DNA of 57,395 bases from CAIVAT01 sp964355945 (GTDB lineage: Bacteria > Bacteroidota > Bacteroidia > Bacteroidales > FEN-979): the NCBI GenBank assembly GCA_964355945.1, contig CAYHGE010000012.1, positions 1 through 57,395 of the forward strand, in the 5' to 3' direction. The notes under the pieces were generated by a model that was not told where the DNA came from, ran no database searches, and was given only the letters and a program-made list of their open reading frames with translations. Numbering within the stretch: the stretch's first letter is position 1; each line of letters opens with the position of its first letter. A program made the position numbers and the translations under genes. Shown here piece after piece: positions 41,666 to 50,385 of the stretch.

Positions 41666-41680
41666 AAAAACACAAAGCAA

Positions 41681-42484
41681 ATGTTTTTCAGCAGCAACAT
41701 CAAATTTTTACGGAAACGGCGCGGACGGACCCAGGACGATGTCGCCATTACTCTTAACATGAAACGTTCAACGTTAAGCGGTTACGAGAACAACATCGCC
41801 CAGCCGGGCTTCGAAACCCTGATCGCCTTCTCCAAATACTATAATGTAGCCATCGACACCCTGATCAGGGTTGACCTGGTGAAAATTCCGGAAAGCCAGT
41901 TCAGGCAGCTGGAGAGAGGTTACGATGTCTTCATCAAGGGTTCAAATCTCCGTATTCTTGCCACAACGGTAGGACCGGATAACGAAGACAACATCGAGCT
42001 CGTGTCTGAAAAAGCAAAAGCAGGATATACCAGCGGCTTTGCCGACCCTGAGTACATCAGCATTCTGCCGACCTTCAGGCTTCCCTTTTTATCCAGGCAG
42101 AAAAAATACCGGACTTTCCAGGTAAACGGCGACTCGATGCTGCCCATCCCCAGCGGATCATGGGTTACCGGAGTATTCATCCAGGATTGGTCGACACTCC
42201 GCGACCGCGACGCATACATCATTCTGACCATGGAAGAAGGTGTGGTTTTCAAAGTGATTGAGAACCGGGTCAAAACCGAAGGAAAACTTATCCTGCATTC
42301 GCTTAACCCGCTATATGAACCGTATGAGATCAACATCCAGGATATCCGCGAGATATGGCAATTCGTGCATTACATCAGTCCGAAAATACCTGAAAACCTC
42401 AATTCCGAAAACTATCATCTCGTGGAGACTGTGAAGCAACTCCGCAACGACATCCAGGCAATTCAAACCCGGCTGAATATCTGA
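41681..42484 (+). CDS. LexA-like self-cleaving repressor (XRE HTH + S24 peptidase)
   Basis: 267 residues. An XRE-type helix-turn-helix (about 6-62: NIKFLRKRRGRTQDDVAITL, STLSGYENNIAQPG) is joined to a C-terminal S24 peptidase domain. The cleavage site is Ala114-Gly115 in KAKAGYTSGF, the nucleophile Ser152 in NGDSMLPI and the general base Lys191 in GVVFKVIENR, with spacing close to LexA (38 and 39 residues). A short coiled coil ends the protein. Divergent from dinB-dnaE, it is the likely damage-responsive repressor of that operon and of itself. The phylum often lacks classical lexA, so this may be its functional replacement. Confidence 0.9.
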   Translation: MFFSSNIKFLRKRRGRTQDDVAITLNMKRSTLSGYENNIAQPGFETLIAFSKYYNVAIDTLIRVDLVKIPESQFRQLERGYDVFIKGSNLRILATTVGPDNEDNIELVSEKAKAGYTSGFADPEYISILPTFRLPFLSRQKKYRTFQVNGDSMLPIPSGSWVTGVFIQDWSTLRDRDAYIILTMEEGVVFKVIENRVKTEGKLILHSLNPLYEPYEINIQDIREIWQFVHYISPKIPENLNSENYHLVETVKQLRNDIQAIQTRLNI

Positions 42485-42581
42485 ATTTAAGACCTCTTCT
42501 GATTTTTTTTTTCACAAATCGTGCCGAATGAAAGAAAAGCCCTAACTTGTGAGGCTAATTCATCCTCAGTACTTGCGCTTT

Positions 42582-44756
42582 ATGGAATCCAACCACAATA
42601 AATTGTTATTATCCCAAATAGCAAAACACTTCGGCTCTTTTGAGAACCTCCCTGACGAATTAAAAGGCATTATCGGAGATATCAACGATACCTATAAAAA
42701 ATTCGAAGATGATGCGCAACTGCTTCAGAACTCTATCAATGAACGTAAGCAAACGGAAGAGACACTGCAAAATGAACGTACCCTCTTCCGGACGATCATT
42801 GACCTGATTCCTGATGCAGTGTATGTAAAAGATCTGGAAGGCCGAAAAATCATCGCAAACCCGAAGGAGGTTCAATATTCCGGGAAGAAATCCGAAGATG
42901 AGATAATTGGCAAAACCGATTTTGAACTGCATCCCGGTATTGAAGCAAAACGGGGAATAGAAGAAGATCAGTCTGTTCTGCGTGAAGGCAAAGCGATTTT
43001 CAACATTGACGGAACACTAATTGATGCCGACGGCTCGGTTCGCTGGCTTCTGTGTTCAAAAGTCCCTTTGCATGATGTTCACGGAAAAATCGTCGGTCTG
43101 GTGGGGGTGACACACGACATCACAGAACAGAAAAAGACGGAAGGTGTACTGTTAAAGGCAAAGCAGGAGGCAGATATTGCAAGCAGAGCAAAATCAGAAT
43201 TCCTTGCAAACATGAGCCACGAAATCAGAACCCCATTGAATGGTGTGATCGGCTTCACTGAACTGCTGATGAAAACGCCTTTAAACAACATTCAACAACA
43301 ATACGCCGAAAATGTCAATATTTCGGGACATTCACTGCTGGGAATCATCAGCGACATTCTTGATTTCTCGAAAATAGAAGCCGGGAAGATGGAACTTGAT
43401 CTCATCAAAACCGACATAATTGAACTTGCCCAACAAACTTCCGACATCATCAAATACCATTCAACCCAAAAAGGACTTGAGCTTTTACTCGACATTCAAT
43501 CCGGTCTGCCCCGATTTGCCGTGGTGGATCCCATCAGGCTGAAGCAGATTCTCATTAACCTCCTTGGAAATGCCATTAAATTTACCGCAATCGGGGAAGT
43601 TGAGCTTAAATTAACCTTTGTCCGACTCACGGAGACTATCGGTGAATTCAGGTTCTCTGTCAGGGATACGGGGATCGGAATCAATGAAGAACACCAGAAA
43701 AAACTGTTTAAAGCATTTACCCAGGCTGATTCTTCGACCACCCGCAAATTTGGCGGCACCGGGCTTGGACTTACAATTTCAAACATGCTTGCGGATAAAA
43801 TGGGCAGTAGGATTGAAATTATCAGCGAGCCGGGGCGTGGCTCCACTTTCTTTTTCACCATTGTTGCACAATATGAGGTTGGCGAAAAACTCGACTCCGG
43901 AAGTCTGACTGATGTCCACCGCGTTTTAGTCATTGATGACAATGACAACAACCGGTTGATCCTGGAACACACTTTTATCAACTGGGGTGTTGAATATGTT
44001 GGCATTGACAACGGACTGGCAGCCCTTAAACTTATCGAACGATCCAAACCTTTCGATGTGATCATTGTGGATTATCACATGCCCTATCTTAACGGGATCG
44101 ACACCATCAGGATGATCCGCGAACAATTAAACCTGCCACCTGAGAAACAACCCACGATTTTGCTTCACAGTTCTTCTGATGACCTTGAAATTTACGAACA
44201 ATGCAAAAAACTGGGGGTCAGGTTTAATCTTACCAAACCTGTAAAATCCCAGGAACTGCTACACTATCTAAAAAGCATTCATACAAAACCAACGGAACCA
44301 GTAAAAGAGAGTTTAAAACCTGCAGATATCACACATCATGAACCGCAGGGAGATCACCCACACGTGATCCTTGTTGCTGAAGATGTTACCTTAAACATGC
44401 TTCTGGTTACCACCATTATCAGGCAAATGGTCCCCAATGTCATGCTTCTGGAGGCAAAAAATGGTAAAATTGCCCTGGAAACCACCCTTTCGAAAAATCC
44501 GGATTTGATCCTCATGGATGTGCAGATGCCCGAGATGGGAGGGATTGAGGCTACTCAGGAGATAAGAAAAGCAGAAAAAAGAAAAGGAGGCCACATCCCA
44601 ATTGTTGCACTGACGGCAGGGGCTGTTACAGGTGAAAAAGAAAAGTGTTTTGACGCCGGCATGGATGACTTCTTAACCAAGCCAATTGACCGGAAATCAC
44701 TCCAGGCTATTTTGATAAAACACCTGAATGCATCAGTGAAGCAATCTGCTTTGTAA
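42582..44756 (+). CDS. Hybrid sensor histidine kinase (PAS-HisKA-HATPase-REC-REC)
   Basis: 724 residues from the ATG at 42582; an in-frame GTG at 42549 is less likely. No membrane helix is seen, so it is cytoplasmic. Order: N-terminal helical region with a coiled coil (SNHNKLLLSQIAKHFG to about 65), PAS domain (about 68-180, IDLIPDAVYVKDLEG), HisKA with His213 in NMSHEIRTPLNG, HATPase (LGNAIKFT, DTGIGI, GTGLGLTI), receiver 1 (VLVIDDNDNN, VIIVDYHMP) and receiver 2 (ILVAEDVTLN, LILMDVQMP). No HPt domain is present, so phosphotransfer to an external HPt, or an internal output, is expected. It is not in an evident operon; the ligand of the PAS domain is unknown. Confidence 0.93.
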   Translation: MESNHNKLLLSQIAKHFGSFENLPDELKGIIGDINDTYKKFEDDAQLLQNSINERKQTEETLQNERTLFRTIIDLIPDAVYVKDLEGRKIIANPKEVQYSGKKSEDEIIGKTDFELHPGIEAKRGIEEDQSVLREGKAIFNIDGTLIDADGSVRWLLCSKVPLHDVHGKIVGLVGVTHDITEQKKTEGVLLKAKQEADIASRAKSEFLANMSHEIRTPLNGVIGFTELLMKTPLNNIQQQYAENVNISGHSLLGIISDILDFSKIEAGKMELDLIKTDIIELAQQTSDIIKYHSTQKGLELLLDIQSGLPRFAVVDPIRLKQILINLLGNAIKFTAIGEVELKLTFVRLTETIGEFRFSVRDTGIGINEEHQKKLFKAFTQADSSTTRKFGGTGLGLTISNMLADKMGSRIEIISEPGRGSTFFFTIVAQYEVGEKLDSGSLTDVHRVLVIDDNDNNRLILEHTFINWGVEYVGIDNGLAALKLIERSKPFDVIIVDYHMPYLNGIDTIRMIREQLNLPPEKQPTILLHSSSDDLEIYEQCKKLGVRFNLTKPVKSQELLHYLKSIHTKPTEPVKESLKPADITHHEPQGDHPHVILVAEDVTLNMLLVTTIIRQMVPNVMLLEAKNGKIALETTLSKNPDLILMDVQMPEMGGIEATQEIRKAEKRKGGHIPIVALTAGAVTGEKEKCFDAGMDDFLTKPIDRKSLQAILIKHLNASVKQSAL

Positions 44757-44837
44757 CATAAAAAATATATGTAAGTTTGGAAAAATGCAGCTAATTTTAG
44801 AATTTGTTTAACAAACATAAACCAAAACCTCAACACC

Positions 44838-46163
44838 ATGAAAGTTACTATCGTAGGATCCGGATACGTCGGATTGGTCACCGGAACTTGTTTTGCAGAA
44901 GTTGGTATCGACGTCACCTGTGTTGACATCGACCAGAAAAAAATCGAAAATCTTAAGAAAGGGATCATTCCTATCTATGAGCCGGGCCTGGAAGACATGG
45001 TTCACAGGAACATGAAGAAGGATCGCCTCACTTTCACAACGAACATCGCTGAGGCGCTCACTGATTGCGAAGTTATTTTCAGTGCAGTCGGCACCCCGCC
45101 GGATGACGATGGCAGCGCTGATCTTCAATATGTAATCAGTGTTGCCAGAGATTGTGGCAAGCACATGACTGATTATTTGCTGATCGTAACAAAAAGCACT
45201 GTACCTGTCGGGACTGCAGAAAAAGTAAGGAATGCCGTACAGGAAGAACTGGACAAACGTGGCGTCTCCATCGAATTTGATGTTGCGTCGAACCCTGAAT
45301 TTTTAAAGGAAGGTGCCGCCATTGATGATTTCCTTAAACCCGACCGCATCGTTGTAGGATGCGACTCCACCCGGGCTGAGGAACTGATGAAAGAGCTCTA
45401 CCGACCTTTTACACTAAATGGCCATCCGATTATTTTCATGGATATTACTTCTGCTGAGATGACAAAATATGCAGCAAATTCAATGCTTGCAACCAAAATC
45501 AGCTTCATGAACGACATTGCCAACCTTTGCGAAATTGTCGGAGCCGATATCAATATGGTTAGAAAGGGAATCGGATCAGACAGCAGGATTGGCAATAAAT
45601 TCATATACCCCGGAGTGGGATACGGAGGTTCCTGTTTCCCGAAAGACGTCAAAGCACTGATCCATACTGCAGAGAATTTCAAATACAATTTACGGGTACT
45701 GAGAGCTGTAGAAGCTGTCAATGATGACCAGAAATCGGTTCTTTTCAATAAAATGATGAAACACTATAATGGCGACATTGCCGGAAAAACCGTCGCGATC
45801 TGGGGATTATCATTTAAACCACAAACAGATGACATGCGTGAAGCCCCATCACTGGTCATCATCAAAAAATTACTGGATGCCGGCGTGAAGGTCAAAGCCT
45901 ATGATCCTGTTGCCATTCATGAAACCCAACGGGTGCTGGGAGATCAAATTTATTACGCACCGGATCAGTACGATGCACTGATCGATGCCGACTGCCTGAT
46001 GCTTGTCACTGAATGGCCGGAATTCAAATTCCCGAATTTCAACATAATTAAAAAATTGCTGAAAGACCTTGTGTTATTTGATGGCAGGAACATCTATGAG
46101 ATTGCTGAAATGAAACGTAAAGGGTTTGCCTACTACTGCATCGGAGTTGACACAACAAAATAG
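44838..46163 (+). CDS. ugd: UDP-glucose 6-dehydrogenase
   Basis: 441 residues: Rossmann start GSGYVGLVTGTCFAEVG, catalytic Cys266 in GVGYGGSCFPKD, and the C-terminal substrate domain (AIWGLSFKPQTDDMREAPS). It oxidises UDP-glucose to UDP-glucuronate with two NAD+. The next gene, UDP-xylose synthase, uses that product directly, so the pair forms a complete route to UDP-xylose. First gene of a nucleotide-sugar group reaching to 49833. A weak TTTG...TAGAATTTG promoter-like pattern is seen near 44776-44810. Confidence 0.95.
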   Translation: MKVTIVGSGYVGLVTGTCFAEVGIDVTCVDIDQKKIENLKKGIIPIYEPGLEDMVHRNMKKDRLTFTTNIAEALTDCEVIFSAVGTPPDDDGSADLQYVISVARDCGKHMTDYLLIVTKSTVPVGTAEKVRNAVQEELDKRGVSIEFDVASNPEFLKEGAAIDDFLKPDRIVVGCDSTRAEELMKELYRPFTLNGHPIIFMDITSAEMTKYAANSMLATKISFMNDIANLCEIVGADINMVRKGIGSDSRIGNKFIYPGVGYGGSCFPKDVKALIHTAENFKYNLRVLRAVEAVNDDQKSVLFNKMMKHYNGDIAGKTVAIWGLSFKPQTDDMREAPSLVIIKKLLDAGVKVKAYDPVAIHETQRVLGDQIYYAPDQYDALIDADCLMLVTEWPEFKFPNFNIIKKLLKDLVLFDGRNIYEIAEMKRKGFAYYCIGVDTTK

Positions 46164-46220
46164 GTCAGTCCGATAGCAATTTCTCAGTATTTAACCGTTT
46201 AGTCCTCTAAAATCAAGATC

Positions 46221-47159
46221 ATGTTGAAGAAAAAAATTTTAGTCACCGGAGGAGCGGGGTTTCTTGGATCCCATCTTTGCGAACGATTACTCAATGAAGG
46301 TAATGAAGTAGTATGCCTCGACAACTATTTTACCGGGCAGAAAAAAAACGTGGTTCACCTGCTGAGCAATCCGTATTTCGAATTAGTCCGGCACGACGTA
46401 ACAATGCCTTTCTTTATTGAAGTTGACGAGATATACAACCTGGCGTGCCCGGCATCGCCAATCCACTACCAGTACAATGCCATCAAAACGGTGAAAACCT
46501 CGGTGATGGGGGCCATCAACATGCTCGGACTTGCAAAACGAATTAAAGCCCGTATTCTTCAGGCTTCCACCAGCGAGGTTTATGGGGATCCTGAAGTGCA
46601 TCCCCAGGTGGAATCATACTGGGGCCATGTAAATCCAATCGGGGTCAGGTCTTGCTATGATGAAGGCAAGCGTATTGCTGAAACCCTTTTTGTCAATTAT
46701 CATCAGCAAAATGATGTCAGCATAAAGATCATGCGGATATTCAACACATATGGTCCGCGGATGCATCCCAACGACGGAAGGGTTGTTTCCAATTTTATTG
46801 TTCAGGCCTTGAAAGGTCAGGATATCACCATGTATGGAGACGGCTCACAATCCAGAAGTTTCTGTTATGTTGACGACCTGCTTGAGGGGATGATCCGCCT
46901 GATGAATTCAAGGGAAGACTTTACCGGCCCGGTCAATATCGGGAACCCGAATGAATTCACCATGCGTGAACTCGCCGAAAAAGTAATTCATTTTACAGGT
47001 TCAAAATCCAAAATCATTCACATGCCACTTCCGGCCGATGATCCGACACAGCGTCAACCTGATATCTCTCTGGCGAAGAAGGAGTTGGGATGGGAACCGA
47101 AAGTGATGCTCGACGAAGGATTGGTAAAAACCATAGACTATTTCAAGTCTGTCATTTAA
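46221..47159 (+). CDS. uxs: UDP-glucuronate decarboxylase (UDP-xylose synthase)
   Basis: 312-residue extended short-chain dehydrogenase: TGGAGFLGSHLCERLL, ACPASPIHYQYNAIKT, STSEVYGDPEVHPQ, catalytic YDEGKR and RIFNTYGPRMHPNDGRVVSN. The ACPASP and PRMHPNDGRVV segments distinguish it from UDP-glucose epimerases. It decarboxylates UDP-glucuronate, supplied by the preceding ugd, to UDP-xylose. The spacing is 57 bp from ugd and 21 bp to rfbD. The product should feed capsule, exopolysaccharide or glycoprotein synthesis; no glycosyltransferase cluster is adjacent. Confidence 0.95.
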   Translation: MLKKKILVTGGAGFLGSHLCERLLNEGNEVVCLDNYFTGQKKNVVHLLSNPYFELVRHDVTMPFFIEVDEIYNLACPASPIHYQYNAIKTVKTSVMGAINMLGLAKRIKARILQASTSEVYGDPEVHPQVESYWGHVNPIGVRSCYDEGKRIAETLFVNYHQQNDVSIKIMRIFNTYGPRMHPNDGRVVSNFIVQALKGQDITMYGDGSQSRSFCYVDDLLEGMIRLMNSREDFTGPVNIGNPNEFTMRELAEKVIHFTGSKSKIIHMPLPADDPTQRQPDISLAKKELGWEPKVMLDEGLVKTIDYFKSVI

Positions 47160-47180
47160 TCAAAAAAATAAGAATAATCT

Positions 47181-48044
47181 ATGAAAATCCTTATTACCGG
47201 CTCCAGGGGACAACTGGGCAATGAATTCAGTGTGCTTGCCCCATCTTATCCTGACCTTAATTTCATCTTCACAGATATTGCTGAACTGGATATCACCAGT
47301 GAGATAGACATCGACCTGCTTGTCAAACAGGAGAAACCTTCGGTAATCATCAACTGCGCAGCCTATACAGCCGTTGATAAGGCAGAGCAGGAAGATAACC
47401 TGGCATTTCTGATCAATGCCACCGCTGTCGGAAATCTTGCCAGGGTTGCATCCAAACACAATGCCTTACTGGTTCACATTTCAACGGATTATGTTTTTGA
47501 TGGTAAAGGTTTCAAACCTTATGTTGAAGATGCGCCAACCAATCCGGTTTCCCTCTATGCAAAAAGCAAACATGCCGGCGAACAGCAGGTACAATCGTAT
47601 GCAAACCGGGCCATCATCATCAGAACATCATGGCTCTATTCCGAGTTCGGCAATAACTTCGTAAAAACCATGATGAAATATGGAAGGGAACGTGGGGCGC
47701 TGAATGTCGTATTTGACCAGACCGGCACCCCTACTTATGCGCGTGATCTTGCAGAAACGATCCTCAAAATCGTTCAGAAACAACCTGTTACGGAGGGTGT
47801 TGAAGTGTTTCACTATTCAAATGAAGGCGTTGCAAGCTGGTATGATTTTGCAAAAGAAATTATAGAAATCAGCAAAATAACATGTAACATAAAACCCATT
47901 GAAACCAAAGATTATCCCCTCCCTGCCGTGAGGCCATATTACAGTGTTTTCAACAAGGCAAAGATCAAACACCGGTTTCAAATCGAGATTCCTTACTGGA
48001 AAGACAGTTTGCGGGTATGCCTGGGAAGAATGAAACAAGAATAG
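47181..48044 (+). CDS. rfbD: dTDP-4-dehydrorhamnose reductase
   Basis: 287 residues: GSRGQLGNEF at the N-terminus, INCAAYTAVDKAEQE, HISTDYVFDGK, catalytic YAKSKHAGEQ and HYSNEGVASWYDFA. It is the last enzyme of dTDP-L-rhamnose synthesis, reducing dTDP-4-dehydro-rhamnose with NADPH. rfbA, rfbB and rfbC are not in the window, so the pathway is split. It starts 21 bp after the uxs stop and is probably in the same operon. Confidence 0.94.
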   Translation: MKILITGSRGQLGNEFSVLAPSYPDLNFIFTDIAELDITSEIDIDLLVKQEKPSVIINCAAYTAVDKAEQEDNLAFLINATAVGNLARVASKHNALLVHISTDYVFDGKGFKPYVEDAPTNPVSLYAKSKHAGEQQVQSYANRAIIIRTSWLYSEFGNNFVKTMMKYGRERGALNVVFDQTGTPTYARDLAETILKIVQKQPVTEGVEVFHYSNEGVASWYDFAKEIIEISKITCNIKPIETKDYPLPAVRPYYSVFNKAKIKHRFQIEIPYWKDSLRVCLGRMKQE

Positions 48045-48096
48045 CCTGTAACGATTTTAATACCATTAATACAGCAAGTATAAAATAAAGAGAAGC

Positions 48097-49833
48097 ATGG
48101 ATAACGTAAATTCAGTAACAGAACGGGCTCAAAAGTGGCTCGATGGCAGTTTTGATGATGAAACAAAAGCCATCGTTAAAAATTTAATGGAAACAAATCT
48201 TACGGAACTTACCGATTCTTTTTACCGGGACCTGGAGTTTGGAACAGGCGGTCTCCGCGGAATTATGGGTGTCGGTACCAACCGTATGAATAAATACACA
48301 GTCGGGATGGCAACCCAGGGGCTTGCCAACTACCTCAGGATGATGTTTCCGGAGTTGAATCCTGTTAAAATGGCCATTTCTCACGACAGCAGAAACAACA
48401 GTAAATATTTTGCCCAGATCGTGGCAGAAGTGCTTTCAGCCAATGGATTCCGGGTTTTTCTCTTCGACGACATGCGCCCTACTCCAGAGCTGTCATTTGC
48501 CATCAGAAAACTCGGATGTCAGAGTGGTGTCATGGTTACTGCATCGCATAACCCCAAGGAATACAATGGGTACAAGGCATATTGGGACGATGGCGCCCAG
48601 ATGATCGCTCCCCACGATGAAAATGTTATAAAAGAGGTGCAAAAGATCACATCCATTGATGATGTGAAATGGAGTGGTTTAAAAGAGAACATCATCAGCA
48701 TTGGCGCTGAAATTGACCTCGAATATCTTGACCGGGTTCTGGCACTTTCCTTGTCGCCCGACTCGATCCTGCGTCAGAAGAACCTTAAAATTGTGTACAC
48801 TCCCCTTCATGGATGTGGGAGGAAACTGGTACCTGAAATACTTGCGCGGTTTGGGTTTGAGAACATCCATACGGTAAAAGAGCAAACCATTGCAGATGGA
48901 AATTTTCCGACAGTTCATTCGCCAAACCCCGAGGAACACGATGCCCTCAACATGGCTATCAAACTGGCAGAAGAGCTTTCCGCTGACCTGGTAATGGCAA
49001 CGGATCCTGATGCCGATCGGGTGGGGATCGCTGTTAGAAATCATAAAAATCAAATGGTGCTGCTCAATGGTAATCAAACTGCCGCACTGCTTTTTTACTA
49101 TATCCTGAACCGCTGGAAGGAACTCGGAAAACTTCAGGGAAATGAATTCATCGTGTCAACCATCGTCACAACCAAACTACTCTCAGAAATTGCTGCATCA
49201 TTTGACATTGAATACTTTGAATGTTTGACAGGATTTAAATTCATAGCCGATGTAATCAGGCAGCACGAAGGTAAAAAAACATACATTGTCGGCGGTGAAG
49301 AGAGCTATGGGTACCTCATCGGCGATTTCGTCCGCGACAAGGATGCCGTTAGCGCATGTGCGTTGATCGCTGAAACAGCTGCATTTATGGCCGACTCGGG
49401 AAAATCGCTGTTTGACTTATTACTTGATATCTATCAGAAATATGGCTTCTTCAAGGAGGGGTTGATTTCGGTAACCCGCAAAGGGAAAAGTGGTGCCGAG
49501 GAGATTCAGCAGATCATGGTCGGGTATCGGAATGCCCCTCCGGTGGAAATTAATAACTCAAAAGTTATTAAGATAAAAGATTATCTCCTGCAAAAGGAAA
49601 CAGAGGTTTCGACAGGAAATGAAACGCCGGTTTCTTTGCCTAAATCCAATGTCCTGCAATTCCTCCTCGAAGATGGAAGTGTCATCAGTGTTCGTCCTTC
49701 AGGTACCGAACCAAAGATCAAATTTTACTTTGGTGTGCGTGAACCGCTGAAAAGTGCCGGCGAATTCGAACAAACCGAGCAACGCCTCAATGAAAAAATC
49801 GCGGGCATTATTTCCTCAATGAAACTACAATAA
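48097..49833 (+). CDS. Phosphoglucomutase/phosphomannomutase family protein
   Basis: 578 residues of the alpha-D-phosphohexomutase superfamily (PgcA-like length). Visible sites: phosphoserine loop TASHNPKEYNGYK, metal loop DPDADRVGIAV, sugar loop GGEESYGYLIGDF and phosphate-binding RPSGTEPKIKFYFG. It interconverts hexose 1- and 6-phosphates and so supplies precursors for the nucleotide sugars made by the three preceding genes. Glucose versus mannose specificity cannot be decided here. The gene is followed after 6 bp by a DUF5063-type gene. Confidence 0.93.
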   Translation: MDNVNSVTERAQKWLDGSFDDETKAIVKNLMETNLTELTDSFYRDLEFGTGGLRGIMGVGTNRMNKYTVGMATQGLANYLRMMFPELNPVKMAISHDSRNNSKYFAQIVAEVLSANGFRVFLFDDMRPTPELSFAIRKLGCQSGVMVTASHNPKEYNGYKAYWDDGAQMIAPHDENVIKEVQKITSIDDVKWSGLKENIISIGAEIDLEYLDRVLALSLSPDSILRQKNLKIVYTPLHGCGRKLVPEILARFGFENIHTVKEQTIADGNFPTVHSPNPEEHDALNMAIKLAEELSADLVMATDPDADRVGIAVRNHKNQMVLLNGNQTAALLFYYILNRWKELGKLQGNEFIVSTIVTTKLLSEIAASFDIEYFECLTGFKFIADVIRQHEGKKTYIVGGEESYGYLIGDFVRDKDAVSACALIAETAAFMADSGKSLFDLLLDIYQKYGFFKEGLISVTRKGKSGAEEIQQIMVGYRNAPPVEINNSKVIKIKDYLLQKETEVSTGNETPVSLPKSNVLQFLLEDGSVISVRPSGTEPKIKFYFGVREPLKSAGEFEQTEQRLNEKIAGIISSMKLQ

Positions 49834-49839
49834 CCAAAG

Positions 49840-50385
49840 ATGGCTGACGACAAATTACCCTCAGGAGACGATCCCGTCTATTCAAGAAAAGTGCTTGAAA
49901 TGATCACCGTGGCGAATGAATATTGCCTTTTCCTGGAAAAGGCGGAAGACTATTCACCAGAGGAGTTATTGAATTTTCTGCAGAAAATTTCACCCCTGAT
50001 CTATCTGAAAAGCACACTGCTGCCCGATATAATTGTTGATGATGAAGATGCCGTTGAGCATTATGTCAACGAAGAACAGTGGGAGTTCCTTTTTAACGTC
50101 TTGTACAATAAATTCGGCGAAAAAGACCAGTTCTATTTTGTGGATCTGCGTGAAACCAGCCATCACGATCCTGTTAAAGGGAGTCTTGCGGAGTCGTTCA
50201 CAGACATCTACCAGGATCTGAAAGATTTCCTCCTGTTGTATCAGAAACCTCTCAAGGCGTTCAAAGAGAATGCAGTGAATGAGTGTAAGCGCCTGTTTGA
50301 AACAAGATACGGCTCACGACTAATCAATGCACAGGCGGCTATTCACGCTATTCAGTATCCGGAAGAGGAAAGCACTATTTTTTAG
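49840..50385 (+). CDS. DUF5063-type protein, function unknown
   Basis: 181 residues, acidic and largely helical, without signal peptide or membrane helix. Recognised as DUF5063-like from VANEYCLFLEKAEDY, LQKISPLIYLKSTLLP and VDLRETSHHDPVKGSLAESFTDIYQDLKDF, a pattern common in Bacteroidota next to phosphohexomutase or 3'-5' exonuclease genes. It starts 6 bp after the mutase gene and is likely co-transcribed. Its 3' end overlaps the convergent TPR lipoprotein gene by 11 bp. Confidence 0.75.
   Translation: MADDKLPSGDDPVYSRKVLEMITVANEYCLFLEKAEDYSPEELLNFLQKISPLIYLKSTLLPDIIVDDEDAVEHYVNEEQWEFLFNVLYNKFGEKDQFYFVDLRETSHHDPVKGSLAESFTDIYQDLKDFLLLYQKPLKAFKENAVNECKRLFETRYGSRLINAQAAIHAIQYPEEESTIF

Noticed and set aside
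40908..41762. Plus-strand open frame of 284 codons opposite dinB
   Set aside because: It covers conserved DinB motifs on the other strand, overlaps the S24 gene start and has no recognisable domain.
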